Part shown: positions 1 through 10,047 of the stretch, piece after piece
Position numbering within the stretch: position 1 is the first letter of the stretch
How the letters are laid out: each line of letters begins with the position of its first letter
NCBI RefSeq assembly: GCF_003337555.1
Contig: NZ_QPJK01000004.1
Span: 285,320-349,319, forward strand
Origin: Pseudorhodoferax soli
Lineage (GTDB): Bacteria; Pseudomonadota; Gammaproteobacteria; Burkholderiales; Burkholderiaceae_C
Length of the DNA stretch: 64,000 nt
Direction: 5' to 3'
Translations under genes and position numbers: made by a program
The notes under the pieces: generated by a model
The model's database searches: none
What the model was told of the DNA's origin: nothing
Seen by the model: only the letters and a program-made list of their open reading frames with translations

Positions 1-21
1 GCCCCGGTGAACCCTGCCTTG

Positions 22-1281
22 TCAGTAGGTCTCCAGGTGCAGCCGCCCCTCGCGCCGCAGCGTCGCGGCGAGGCCTTCCCAGTCCAGCCCCGCGCCCGTG
101 GCGATGTCGCGCAGCGCGAGCACCACGCCCTGCTCCATGCTCTTGAGACCGCAGACATAGAAATGGCTGGCACCGTCCTGCAGCAGCGCGGCGAGGTCGG
201 CGGCGCGCTCGCGCATGCCGTCCTGCACGTACTTCCTGGGCTGGCCCGGCGTGCGCGAGAACGCCAGGTGGATGTCGATGAAGTCCTTGGGCAGGCTTTG
301 CAGCGGGCCGAAGTAGGGCAGCTCCTGCTGGGTGCGCGCGCCGAAGAACAGCAGCAGCTTGCCGCCCTCGAACTTGCCGCTGTTGCGCAGGCGGCGCCGC
401 CACTCCGTCATCGCGCGCATCGGCGCACTGCCGGTGCCGGTGCAGACCATCACGAGGTGCGACTTGGGATGGTTGGGCATCAGGAAGCTGCTGCCGAAGG
501 GGCCGACCACCTGCACCTGCTCGCCCACCTTGAGGTCGCAGACGTAGTTGGAGCAGATGCCGCGCACCGGGTTGCCCTGGTGGTCCTGGGTCACGCGCTT
601 CACCGTGAGCGACAGGTTGTTGTAGCCCGGCCGCTCGCCGTTGCGCGGGCTCGCCACCGAGTACTGGCGTGGCTGGTGCGGCCGGCCCAGTGCGTCCTGG
701 CCCGGCGGCACGATGCCGATGGACTGGCCCTCCAGCACCGGGAAGGGCATGGTGCCGAAGTCCAGCACCACGTGGTGGGTTTCGCTGTCGAAGCCGGCCT
801 CGGTGCAGTTGAAGTTGCCGACCACGGTGGCCGTGGTCGGCTTCTTCGCGCCGTAGAGGTTGGTGTAGGCGTGCGCTGCCGACCAGGGCGGGATGCTGGC
901 GCCGTACTGCGCGCTGTGGAAGGGCACGGTGCCCGGCTCGGGCGTGGCCTGCGCGGGCGGCGGCGCTTGCGCCAGCACCTCGCTCACACCGGCGGCGGCC
1001 AGTTGCTCGGGCGTGAGGGCGGGGGGCAGCTCGTCCCAGGTCAGCTGCTCCTCGACGGAGTAGGCACGCACGCGCGGCATGCTGCGCCAGTTGTCGATCG
1101 AACCCGTGGGGCACGGCGAGATGCACGCCATGCAGCCATTGCAGACGTCGGCCTTGACCACGTAGTTGCGATCGTCGTGCGTGATCGCGCCGACCGGGCA
1201 GGTGGCCTCGCAGGTGTTGCAGCGGATGCAGATCTCGGGGTCGATCAGGTGCTGCTGGATGACGGCAGCTTCCACGGCCAT
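22..1281 (-). CDS. boxA: Benzoyl-CoA 2,3-epoxidase reductase subunit BoxA
   Basis: BoxA is the NADPH-dependent flavin/iron-sulfur reductase that feeds electrons to BoxB for epoxidation of benzoyl-CoA in the cytoplasm. The N-terminus carries two 4Fe-4S ferredoxin motifs ([12 protein letters not shown] and [12 protein letters not shown], within the first 60 residues). The C-terminal half is a ferredoxin-NADP reductase module with RQYSVAS for FAD binding and [13 protein letters not shown] for the nucleotide. The length of 419 residues is normal for the family. I chose the second of two close ATGs because a GAGG element lies 8 bases upstream; the other start is at 1287. It is the last gene of boxRCBA, 10 bases after boxB. 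Confidence 0.95.
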   Translation of the reverse strand: MAVEAAVIQQHLIDPEICIRCNTCEATCPVGAITHDDRNYVVKADVCNGCMACISPCPTGSIDNWRSMPRVRAYSVEEQLTWDELPPALTPEQLAAAGVSEVLAQAPPPAQATPEPGTVPFHSAQYGASIPPWSAAHAYTNLYGAKKPTTATVVGNFNCTEAGFDSETHHVVLDFGTMPFPVLEGQSIGIVPPGQDALGRPHQPRQYSVASPRNGERPGYNNLSLTVKRVTQDHQGNPVRGICSNYVCDLKVGEQVQVVGPFGSSFLMPNHPKSHLVMVCTGTGSAPMRAMTEWRRRLRNSGKFEGGKLLLFFGARTQQELPYFGPLQSLPKDFIDIHLAFSRTPGQPRKYVQDGMRERAADLAALLQDGASHFYVCGLKSMEQGVVLALRDIATGAGLDWEGLAATLRREGRLHLETY

Positions 1282-1291
1282 GTCCATGGCC

Positions 1292-2719
<1,428 letters not shown>

Positions 2720-2734
2720 GGGGTCTCCTTGAAC

Positions 2735-4411
2735 TCAGACGCGGTTGAAATCGAAGGCGGTCTTCTCGCCCTTGCCGTAGAGCTTCAGCGCACCCTTTTC
2801 GCCGACGGCGTTGGGGCGCTGGAAGATCCAGTTCTGCCAGGCCGAGAGGCGGCCGAACACGCGCGTGACCATGTTCTCCTTGCTGGCGAAGCGCAGGTTG
2901 GCCTCCAGGCCGGTCAGCGCGTCGGGCGACATGGCGGCGCGCTCTTCCAGCGCGATGCGGATTTCGTCGCCCCAGTCGATGTCGTCGGGCGCGGCGGTGA
3001 CCAGGCCCAGCGCCAGCGCGGCATCGGCATCCAGCGGCTTGCCGGCGGCGGCGCGTGCGGCCTCCAGCGGGGCGCTCTCTTCGTAGAAGCGGCGCTGCAA
3101 GCGGCTCTGGTCGGTGACCAGCGGCAGCAGGCCGAAATTGAACTCGTCCAAGGTGATCCTGGGTGCCTTCTCAAGCTCGTCGGGCAGCGCGAGCATGTAG
3201 GCGCGGTCGGCCGCGAAGGCCAGTTCGGCCAGCATGCCGGCGAAGCAGGAGCCGGACTCGATGAGCGCGAACAGCGTGCGCGAGGACACGTCCAGCCGCG
3301 CGAAGGTGCGGCGCAGCAGGCCCAGGGTCTGGCGCACGAGCCAGTGCGCCTGGTGGGCGACGATGGCGGCATCGGCGGCCAGCACGGCGGCGGCGTCGCC
3401 CTCGGTCTTGAGCAGCCAGGTGCCGATGTCCAGTTCGTTGGTGCGCAGGTTGAGGATGGCATCGTCGAGCTGGCGGCCCATGGCCAGCGGCCACCAGGCG
3501 GCTCCGGCAGCTTCGATGCCGGCGATGTCCGTGGGCTGCGCGCCGGTGGGCGCCTTGACGGTCAGCGTGGCCGTGCGGCGGGCGCGGTCGATGGCGACCT
3601 GCACGTGCTCGTAGGCGATGCCGTCGGCCGTGTCCTCGCGCTCGATGCGCGGCAGCACGATGCCCTTGGGCGCGGTCGAGCGGCCGCCGGCAGTCCCCAG
3701 CTTCGCTGCACGCTCCTGGACGACGGCGCCGAACTGGGCCGGCTTGGCCACGGCGTCCACCAGCCGCCAGTCCACGGCGCGCTGGCCGCGCACGCCTTCC
3801 ACGCTGGTGCAGAAGATGTCGGCCAGGTCGTGGCGCACCTTGCGCTTGTCGGTCACGCGCGTCAGGCCGCCCGTGCCGGGTAGCACGCCCAGCAGTGGCA
3901 CCTCGGGCAGCGAGACCGAGGACGAGCGGTCGTCCACCAGCACGATCTCGTCGCAGGCCAGCGCCAGTTCATAGCCGCCGCCCGCGCAGGCGCCGTTCAC
4001 GGCGGCCAGGAACTTCAGGCCCTCGTGCCTGGAGGAGTCCTCGATGCCGTTGCGCGTCTCGTTGGTGAACTTGCAGAAGTTCACCTTCCAGGCGTGGCTG
4101 GACAGGCCCAGCATGAAGATGTTGGCGCCCGAGCAGAAGATGCGGTCCTTGCCGCTGGTCACGATGACGGCCTGCACGGCGGGGTGCTCGAAGCGCAGCC
4201 GGTTCAGCGCATCGTGCAGTTCGATGTCCACCCCCAGGTCGTAGCTGTTGAGCTTGAGCTTGTAGCCGGGGCGGATGCCGCCCTCCTCCGCGATGTCCAG
4301 CGACAGCCGGGCGATGGCGCCATCGGCGGCCAGCGACCAGTGGCGGTACTGGCTCGGCTCGGTGCGGTAGTCCACGCGCGGCGCGGAAGTCGTGGGGGCG
4401 GTGTCGGCCAT
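2735..4411 (-). CDS. boxC: 2,3-epoxybenzoyl-CoA dihydrolase BoxC
   Basis: BoxC hydrolytically opens the ring of 2,3-epoxybenzoyl-CoA to give 3,4-dehydroadipyl-CoA semialdehyde and formate. The 558-residue protein is a large crotonase-superfamily enzyme: an N-terminal enoyl-CoA-hydratase-like half contains VIVTSGKDRIFCSGAN and AVNGACAGGGYELALACDEI, typical of oxyanion-hole regions, and a long C-terminal half ends DFNRV. An AGAGGAG ribosome site precedes the ATG. It is the first structural gene downstream of boxR. The 149-base gap to boxR contains five TGCA boxes, so this gene probably has its own regulated promoter. Confidence 0.95.
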   Translation of the reverse strand: MADTAPTTSAPRVDYRTEPSQYRHWSLAADGAIARLSLDIAEEGGIRPGYKLKLNSYDLGVDIELHDALNRLRFEHPAVQAVIVTSGKDRIFCSGANIFMLGLSSHAWKVNFCKFTNETRNGIEDSSRHEGLKFLAAVNGACAGGGYELALACDEIVLVDDRSSSVSLPEVPLLGVLPGTGGLTRVTDKRKVRHDLADIFCTSVEGVRGQRAVDWRLVDAVAKPAQFGAVVQERAAKLGTAGGRSTAPKGIVLPRIEREDTADGIAYEHVQVAIDRARRTATLTVKAPTGAQPTDIAGIEAAGAAWWPLAMGRQLDDAILNLRTNELDIGTWLLKTEGDAAAVLAADAAIVAHQAHWLVRQTLGLLRRTFARLDVSSRTLFALIESGSCFAGMLAELAFAADRAYMLALPDELEKAPRITLDEFNFGLLPLVTDQSRLQRRFYEESAPLEAARAAAGKPLDADAALALGLVTAAPDDIDWGDEIRIALEERAAMSPDALTGLEANLRFASKENMVTRVFGRLSAWQNWIFQRPNAVGEKGALKLYGKGEKTAFDFNRV

Positions 4412-4434
4412 GCTGTCTCCTCTGGGGAAGAAAA

Positions 4435-4491
4435 TGCAAAATACTGCATCTATCGAAAATCGGTAGATGCATCATTATGCATGTCAGTGCA
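4435..4491. promoter_or_regulatory. Candidate BoxR operator array (TGCA-N6-TGCA) upstream of boxC
   Basis: Five TGCA tetramers occur in 57 bases. One pair, at 4435-4438 and 4445-4448, is separated by exactly 6 bases. Three at 4468, 4478 and 4488 are also each 6 bases apart. Direct TGCA repeats with 6-base spacing are, to my knowledge, the recognition pattern described for the related BzdR/BoxR regulators. The array lies in the only sizeable gap between boxR and boxC, so it probably governs boxCBA. The regulator assignment is inference. Confidence 0.75.
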
Positions 4492-4560
4492 TGCGTCAAG
4501 CCCCGCGCATGTTTTTTTGTGCAAGCAGATGGCGGAGCCCGAGGGACCCGCCGCGACCCG

Positions 4561-5475
4561 TCAGTGCAACGCAGCCTCGACGCGCGTGCGCAGCAGTTCG
4601 AAGGCGTCCTGCAGGCTCTTGCCGCCCGTGTCCACGCGCAGGTCGGCCTTGGAATAGAAGGCCGCCCGCCCGTCGAGGATGCGGCGCAGGTCTTCCATCG
4701 CCTCCTTGCTGGCGGCCATGGGCCGCAAGTCGCCCTGCGCCGCCACGCGGCCCATGTGCTCCTCGGGCGAGGCCTGCAACCACACCGTGGTGCAGTGCGC
4801 CAGCAGCTCGTTGAAGGTGGCGGGGTCGGAGACGATGCCGCCCGGCGTGGCGATCACGACCTCGCTGTAGATCTGCACGGCTTCCTCGAGCGCGCGGCGC
4901 TCGTAGCGGCGGTAGGCGTTGGTGCCGTACAGGTCGTGGATCTCGCGCACGCTGCAACCAGCGAACTTCTCGATCTCGCGGCTCAGCTCGATGAAGGGGA
5001 GGTCCAGCGCGTCGGCCAGCATGCGGCCCAGCGTGGACTTGCCGGCGCCGCGCAGGCCGATCAGCGCGATGCGGCGCCCGCGCCCGGGGTCGGTGGCGCC
5101 GGTGCCCAGCAGCTCGCCGACCGCCATCCGCACGCGGCGCAGGTCGGCCTCGCTGCGGTTCTCCAGCAACTCGCGGATCAGCAGCCACTCGGGCGAACTG
5201 GTGGTGACATCGCCCACCAACTCGGCCAGCGAGCACTGCAGCGCCCCGGCCACCTGCTGCAGCACGAGGATGGAGGCATTGCCGATGCCGTACTCCAGGT
5301 TCGCTAGGTGGCGCTCGGACACCTCGGCCGCCTGCGCCACGGCCTTGCGCGTGAGCCCGCGCCGCGCCCGCAGGCTGCGCACCCGGTCACCCAATGCCGC
5401 CAGCAACGCGTCGCGCGGCTGGTCCGCCTCTGCCGGCGCCTCGGCCTGCGCCGCGCGCCCCTCCCGCTTGTTCAT
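4561..5475 (-). CDS. boxR: Benzoyl-CoA-responsive transcriptional regulator BoxR
   Basis: This 304-residue regulator joins an N-terminal XRE-type helix-turn-helix (about residues 25-90, containing RGLTRKAVAQAAEVSERHLANLEYG) to a C-terminal shikimate-kinase-like domain with the P-loop GLRGAGKST near residue 140. That architecture is specific to BzdR/BoxR, which in characterised strains represses benzoate genes and is released by benzoyl-CoA. The start chosen is the ATG at MNKREG; an upstream in-frame start would add 17 residues with no family-like sequence. It is divergent from the boxD operon and reads toward boxC, so it sits at the control point of both units. Confidence 0.93.
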   Translation of the reverse strand: MNKREGRAAQAEAPAEADQPRDALLAALGDRVRSLRARRGLTRKAVAQAAEVSERHLANLEYGIGNASILVLQQVAGALQCSLAELVGDVTTSSPEWLLIRELLENRSEADLRRVRMAVGELLGTGATDPGRGRRIALIGLRGAGKSTLGRMLADALDLPFIELSREIEKFAGCSVREIHDLYGTNAYRRYERRALEEAVQIYSEVVIATPGGIVSDPATFNELLAHCTTVWLQASPEEHMGRVAAQGDLRPMAASKEAMEDLRRILDGRAAFYSKADLRVDTGGKSLQDAFELLRTRVEAALH

Positions 5476-5528
5476 GGCCTGCGCCCTTTCCTGACTCGCA
5501 TTGTCGTTCCTAGGGTAAACACCCAACG

Positions 5529-5592
5529 TGCACTATATTGCTTGACACCCTCCGCCTCGGGTCCTATCGTGCGCCACAAGCACGATATTGCA
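5529..5592 (+). promoter_or_regulatory. Candidate sigma-70 promoter and BoxR sites for the boxD operon
   Basis: A perfect -35 TTGACA at 5542-5547 is followed after 17 bases by TATCGT at 5565-5570, a 4-of-6 match to the -10 consensus. A TGCA-N6-TGCT pair (5529-5542) touches the -35. An AGCA-N6-TGCA pair (5579-5592) lies just downstream of the likely start point. Both have the 6-base spacing of the boxC array with one mismatch each. Position relative to the promoter suggests repression by BoxR. Confidence 0.6.
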
Positions 5593-5638
5593 TGTCGCCG
5601 GCGCAGCGCAAGCCCGCCGCGCAAGACAAGGAACCACG

Positions 5639-6112
5639 ATGGACCACAAGCAGGATTTCCACCGGCAACTGGCCGGCCTGACCGCAGAGATCGCCGGCCG
5701 GCCGCTGGATGCCGCGCTCGACGGCTGGCTCAACGCCACCCATGCGCCGGGCAGCGCCGGCTACGAGGCGCTCAAGGCCGGCTGCCTCGCCGGCATCGCC
5801 GAGGGCTGGCTCTGCGAGCGCGAGGGCGGCGGCATCCGCTACGGCCGCGTGTTCAAGGCCGAGGACGCGCTGCACGGCTTCTCGGTCGACGTGGTGGACA
5901 TGCAGGACATCGCCGGCCCGCACCACACCCATCCGCAGGGTGAGATCGACCTGATCCTGCCGCTGGACGACGGCGCCGCCACCTTCGACGGCCGCCCGGC
6001 CGGCTGGTGCGTCTACCCGCCCGGCAGCGCCCACCGCCCAACCGTGGCCCAGGGCCGCGCGCTGGTGCTCTACCTGCTGCCCGAAGGGCAGATCCAGTTC
6101 ACGAAAGCCTGA
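5639..6112 (+). CDS. DUF4863 family protein of the box cluster
   Basis: This small acidic cytoplasmic protein has 157 residues and no signal peptide or membrane segment. I recognise it as DUF4863, a family related to 4-hydroxylaminobenzoate lyase annotations. The histidine-rich stretch GPHHTHPQGEIDLILPL followed by PPGSAHRPTV looks like a cupin-type metal site. The start is the ATG of MDHKQDF; upstream in-frame residues are not family-like. It is the first gene of the boxD operon, and its stop overlaps the boxD start. Its conserved position in box clusters implies a role in benzoate metabolism, but none is established here. Confidence 0.75.
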   Translation: MDHKQDFHRQLAGLTAEIAGRPLDAALDGWLNATHAPGSAGYEALKAGCLAGIAEGWLCEREGGGIRYGRVFKAEDALHGFSVDVVDMQDIAGPHHTHPQGEIDLILPLDDGAATFDGRPAGWCVYPPGSAHRPTVAQGRALVLYLLPEGQIQFTKA

Positions 6113-7665
6113 TGGCCATGACCGCACTGCTCCCCAACTTCGTCTGCGGCCGCTGGCAAACCGGCACCGGTGCCGGCAGCACGCTGCTGGACCCCGTGCT
6201 CGGCACTGCGCTCGTGCGCGTGGACGCCACGGGCCTGGACCTGCAGGACACCTTCGACTTCGCGCGGCGCCAGGGCAGCGCGGCCCTGCAGGCACTCACC
6301 TACCGCGAACGCGCCGCGCTGCTGGCCCAGGTCTGCCAGCTGCTGCAAACCCACCGCGCTGCCTACGACGCGATCGCCACCGCCAACTGCGGCACCGTGA
6401 AGAACGACTCGGCCGTGGACATCGATGGCGCGCTGTTCACGCTGGGTCAGTACGCCAAATGGGGTGCCGCCCTGGGCGACGCCCGCGCGCTGCGCGACGG
6501 CGAGCCCGTGCGCCTGGCCAAGGAGGCGTTCCTGGCCCAGCACGTGCAGGTGCCGCGGCCAGGCCTGGCCCTGTTCATCAACGCCTTCAACTTCCCGGCC
6601 TGGGGCCTGTGGGAGAAGGCCGCGCCCGCCCTGCTGTCCGGCATGGCGGTGGTGGTGAAGCCGGCCACCGCCACGGCCTGGCTCACGCAGCGCATGGTGC
6701 AGGACGTGGTCGACGCCGGCATCCTGCCCGCGGGTGCGCTGTCCATCGTCTGCGGCAGCTCGGCCGGCCTGCTGGATGCGCTGGAGTCCTTCGACGTGGT
6801 TTCGTTCACGGGCTCGGCCGAGACGGCCGCCGTGGTCCGCAGCCACCCGGCCCTGGCCCGCCATGCGGTGCGCGCCAACATCGAGGCCGACAGCCTGAAC
6901 AGCGCGCTGGCGCTGCCCGACGCCACGCCCGGCACGCCGGCCTTCGACCTGCTGGTGCGCGAGGTGGTGCGCGAGATGACCGTCAAGTCGGGCCAGAAGT
7001 GCACGGCGATCCGGCGCATCCTGGTGCCCGAGGCGGTCTACGGCGCGGCGGCGGAGGCCATCGCCGCCAAGCTGGCCAAGGTCAGCACCGGCAACCCGCG
7101 CAACGAGAGCGTGCGCATGGGCGCGCTGGTGAGCCGCACGCAGTTCGACGCGGTGCAGCAGGGCGTGGCGCAGCTCGCCCAGGCCGCCGGGATCCTGCAC
7201 GACGGGCGGACCCAGCCGCTGGTGGACGCCGACCCGGCCGTGGCGGCCTGCGTCGCGCCCGTGCTGCTGGGCACGCGCGATGCCGATGGCGCGCAGGCCG
7301 TGCACGACACGGAGGTGTTCGGCCCGGTCGCCACGCTGTTGGCCTACCGCGATGTGCCGCACGCGCTGGCGCTGGCCCGGCGCGGCCAGGGTTCGCTGGT
7401 GGCCTCGCTCTATGGCGACGACGCGGCGCTGCTGGGCGCCAGCGCGCTGGCCCTGGCCGCCAGCCACGGCCGCGTGCACGTGGTCACGCCCGACGTGGCG
7501 CAGGCGCACACGGGCCACGGCAACGTGATGCCGCAGTCGCTGCACGGCGGCCCGGGCCGCGCCGGCGGCGGCGCCGAGCTCGGCGGCCTGCGCGCACTGG
7601 ACTTCTACCACCAGCGCAGCGCGGTGCAGGCCAGCCCGCCCGTGCTGGCCGCGCTCGGCCTCTGA
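6112..7665 (+). CDS. boxD: 3,4-dehydroadipyl-CoA semialdehyde dehydrogenase BoxD
   Basis: BoxD oxidises the semialdehyde released by BoxC to 3,4-dehydroadipyl-CoA with NADP+. The 517-residue protein is an aldehyde-dehydrogenase-superfamily member: FINAFNFPAWGLWEKAAPAL and VVKPATATAW mark the cofactor fold, SFTGSAETA the nucleotide site, and VKSGQKCTAIRR the catalytic cysteine. Two ATGs lie 6 bases apart; the first overlaps the preceding stop as TGATG and is used. It resembles the PaaZ-type oxidising domain but lacks the fused hydratase. A 25-base gap leads to the ligase. Confidence 0.93.
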   Translation: MAMTALLPNFVCGRWQTGTGAGSTLLDPVLGTALVRVDATGLDLQDTFDFARRQGSAALQALTYRERAALLAQVCQLLQTHRAAYDAIATANCGTVKNDSAVDIDGALFTLGQYAKWGAALGDARALRDGEPVRLAKEAFLAQHVQVPRPGLALFINAFNFPAWGLWEKAAPALLSGMAVVVKPATATAWLTQRMVQDVVDAGILPAGALSIVCGSSAGLLDALESFDVVSFTGSAETAAVVRSHPALARHAVRANIEADSLNSALALPDATPGTPAFDLLVREVVREMTVKSGQKCTAIRRILVPEAVYGAAAEAIAAKLAKVSTGNPRNESVRMGALVSRTQFDAVQQGVAQLAQAAGILHDGRTQPLVDADPAVAACVAPVLLGTRDADGAQAVHDTEVFGPVATLLAYRDVPHALALARRGQGSLVASLYGDDAALLGASALALAASHGRVHVVTPDVAQAHTGHGNVMPQSLHGGPGRAGGGAELGGLRALDFYHQRSAVQASPPVLAALGL

Positions 7666-7690
7666 GCATCCCGAACAGACGGAGACACCC

Positions 7691-9250
7691 ATGCCCACGC
7701 CCCCCGACGGCCCCTTCAACTTCGCCGAGCACCTGTTCGCGCTGCACCGCCGCCGCGGCGACCGGCTGGCCTACATCGACGACCGCGGCCCGCTGAGCTA
7801 CGGCCAGCTGGAGCAGCGCGCGCGCCGTCTGGCCGCCGCGCTGCTGGCGGCCGGCCTGCGCCGTGAAGAGCGCGTGCTGCTGCTGATGCTGGACACGCAC
7901 GACTGGCCCGTGAGCTTCCTCGGGTGCCTGTACGCCGGCGTGGTGCCGGTGGCCGTCAACACGCTGCTGACGCCGGCGGACTACGCCTACATGCTGGAGC
8001 ACAGCCGCGCCCAGGCCGCGCTGGTCTCCGGTGCGCTGCTGCCCGCCCTGCAATCCGGCATGGAGACGGCCAGCCACGAACTGCACACCACCATCGTCTC
8101 GCAGCCGGTGGCGCCGCTGCGGGCTGGCGCGCTGGAGTTCGAGGCGGCGCTGGCCGCCGTGCAGCCCGCCCCCGCGCCCGCACCGACGACGGGCGACGAG
8201 CCCGGCTTCTGGCTCTACTCCTCGGGTTCCACCGGCCGGCCCAAGGGCACGGTGCACACGCAGCGCAACCTGTGGTGGACCACCGAGCTCTACGGCAAGG
8301 GCGTGCTGGCGCTGACCGACAAGGATGTGTGCTTTTCCGCCGCCAAGCTGTACTTCGCCTACGGCCTGGGCAATGCGCTGAGCTTCCCGCTGTCGGTCGG
8401 CGCCTGCGTGGTGCTGATGGCCGAACGGCCCACGCCCGACGCGGTGTTCAAGCGCTGGACCGAACTGCAGTGCAGGCCCACCGTGTTCTTCGGCGCGCCC
8501 ACGGGCTTCGCCGGCATGCTGGCCTCGCCCCGCCTGCCGCAGCGCGCGGACGTGGCGCTGCGCATGTGCTCCTCGGCCGGCGAGGCGCTGCCGGCCGAGA
8601 TCGCCGAGCGCTTCAAGGCGCGCTTCGGCGTGGACATCGTCGACGGCATCGGCTCCACCGAGATGCTGCACGTGTTCCTCTCCAACCGGCCCGACGACGT
8701 GCGCTACGGCACCACCGGCAAGCCGGTGCCGGGCTACGACATCGAACTGCGTGGCGAGGACGGCGCGCCGGTGGCCATTGGTGAGGTCGGCGACCTGTAC
8801 ATCCGCGGCCCCAGCGCCGCGCTGATGTACTGGGGCAACCGCGACAAGACGCGCGAGACCTTCCAGGGCGGCTGGACCAAGAGCGGCGACAAGTACGTGC
8901 GCGACGGCGATGGCTACTACACCTATTCGGGCCGCAGCGACGACATGCTCAAGGTCAGCGGCATCTACGTCTCGCCGTTCGAGGTCGAGAGCACGCTGAT
9001 GCAGCATCCCAGCGTGCTGGAGGCCGCCGTGATCGGCACGCCGGACGCCGACGGCCTCACGCGCACCAAGGCCTTCGTGGTGCTCAAGGACGGCCAGCAG
9101 GCCGACGAAGAGCAGCTCAAGGCCTTCGTCAAGGAACGCCTGGCACCCTACAAGTACCCGCGCCAGATCGCCTTCATCGCCGAGTTGCCGAAGACGGCCA
9201 CGGGCAAGATCCAGCGCTTCCGGCTGCGCGAGCAGGAAGCCAGGCTGTGA
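7691..9250 (+). CDS. bclA: Benzoate-CoA ligase
   Basis: This cytoplasmic ligase activates benzoate with ATP and CoA, giving benzoyl-CoA, the substrate of BoxAB and the presumed effector of BoxR. The 519-residue ANL-superfamily enzyme has the AMP-binding signature YSSGSTGRPKGTVHTQ, the acyl-pocket/adenylate motif DGIGSTEMLH, the hinge YTYSGRSDDMLKVSG and the C-terminal lysine motif PKTATGKIQRFRLRE. An aromatic-acid preference is inferred from benzoate-ligase-like sequence and its place in the operon. Related 4-hydroxy- or amino-benzoate ligases are the alternatives. The stop overlaps the GTG start of the following hydrolase. Confidence 0.9.
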   Translation: MPTPPDGPFNFAEHLFALHRRRGDRLAYIDDRGPLSYGQLEQRARRLAAALLAAGLRREERVLLLMLDTHDWPVSFLGCLYAGVVPVAVNTLLTPADYAYMLEHSRAQAALVSGALLPALQSGMETASHELHTTIVSQPVAPLRAGALEFEAALAAVQPAPAPAPTTGDEPGFWLYSSGSTGRPKGTVHTQRNLWWTTELYGKGVLALTDKDVCFSAAKLYFAYGLGNALSFPLSVGACVVLMAERPTPDAVFKRWTELQCRPTVFFGAPTGFAGMLASPRLPQRADVALRMCSSAGEALPAEIAERFKARFGVDIVDGIGSTEMLHVFLSNRPDDVRYGTTGKPVPGYDIELRGEDGAPVAIGEVGDLYIRGPSAALMYWGNRDKTRETFQGGWTKSGDKYVRDGDGYYTYSGRSDDMLKVSGIYVSPFEVESTLMQHPSVLEAAVIGTPDADGLTRTKAFVVLKDGQQADEEQLKAFVKERLAPYKYPRQIAFIAELPKTATGKIQRFRLREQEARL

Positions 9251-10047
9251 GCGACAGCGTCGCCATCGACTGGCGCGACCGCCGCGTCGAGATCGAATAC
9301 GCCTGGCTGCCAGCGCGGCACGCGGAGCAGGCCAAGGCGCCGCTGCTGGTGTTCCTGCACGAAGGCCTGGGCTCGCTGTCGATGTGGAAGGACTTCCCCG
9401 AGCGCCTGTGCGACGCCGCGGGCGCGCGCGGCCTGGTGTTCTCGCGCCCCGGCTATGGCCGCTCCACGCCGCGCGCCGAGGGCGAAACCTGGGGCCTGGA
9501 CTTCATGCACCGCCAGGCCGAGGAAGTGCTGCCCGCGCTGCTCGACGCGCTCGACGTGGCGCAGCCGGCCTGGCTCGTCGGCCACAGCGACGGCGGCTCC
9601 ATCGCGCTGCTGCACGCCGCCGGCCACCCGGCGCGCGTGGCCGGCCTGGTGCTGCTGGCGCCGCACATCTTCGTCGAGGACATCACGCTGGCCAACATCC
9701 GCCGCGCGCGCGAGGACTACGAACACGGCAGCCTGCGCGCCGGCCTGGCGCGCCACCACGCCGACCCCGACTCGGCCTTCTGGGGCTGGAACCGCATCTG
9801 GCTGCACCCGCCCTTCGCGCGCTGGAACATCACCGACGCGCTGGCCGCCATCCGCTGCCCGGTGCTGGCCATCCAGGGCCTGGACGATGCCTACGGCACG
9901 CTGGCCCAGATCCGCGGCATCGCCGAAGGCGTGCCCGGCACCGAACTGCTCGAGCTGCCGCAGTGCGGCCATTCCCCGCACCGCGACCAGAGCGCGCAGG
10001 TGATCGCCGCGACGAACGCATTCATTCACCACCGGAGACAACGATGA
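9247..10047 (+). CDS. Alpha/beta hydrolase in the benzoate operon
   Basis: A 266-residue alpha/beta-hydrolase-fold protein with no signal peptide. It shows the nucleophile elbow GHSDGGS, an oxyanion-loop region LVFLHEGLGSLSMW, a downstream acidic residue in QGLDDAYG and a terminal catalytic histidine in LPQCGHSPHRDQ. It starts at GTG, overlapping the ligase stop by 4 bases, and its own stop overlaps the next gene's ATG, so translation is coupled. Genes of this type recur in box clusters. A role as a thioesterase or lactone/ester hydrolase is possible, but the substrate cannot be read from sequence. Confidence 0.75.
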   Translation: MSDSVAIDWRDRRVEIEYAWLPARHAEQAKAPLLVFLHEGLGSLSMWKDFPERLCDAAGARGLVFSRPGYGRSTPRAEGETWGLDFMHRQAEEVLPALLDALDVAQPAWLVGHSDGGSIALLHAAGHPARVAGLVLLAPHIFVEDITLANIRRAREDYEHGSLRAGLARHHADPDSAFWGWNRIWLHPPFARWNITDALAAIRCPVLAIQGLDDAYGTLAQIRGIAEGVPGTELLELPQCGHSPHRDQSAQVIAATNAFIHHRRQR

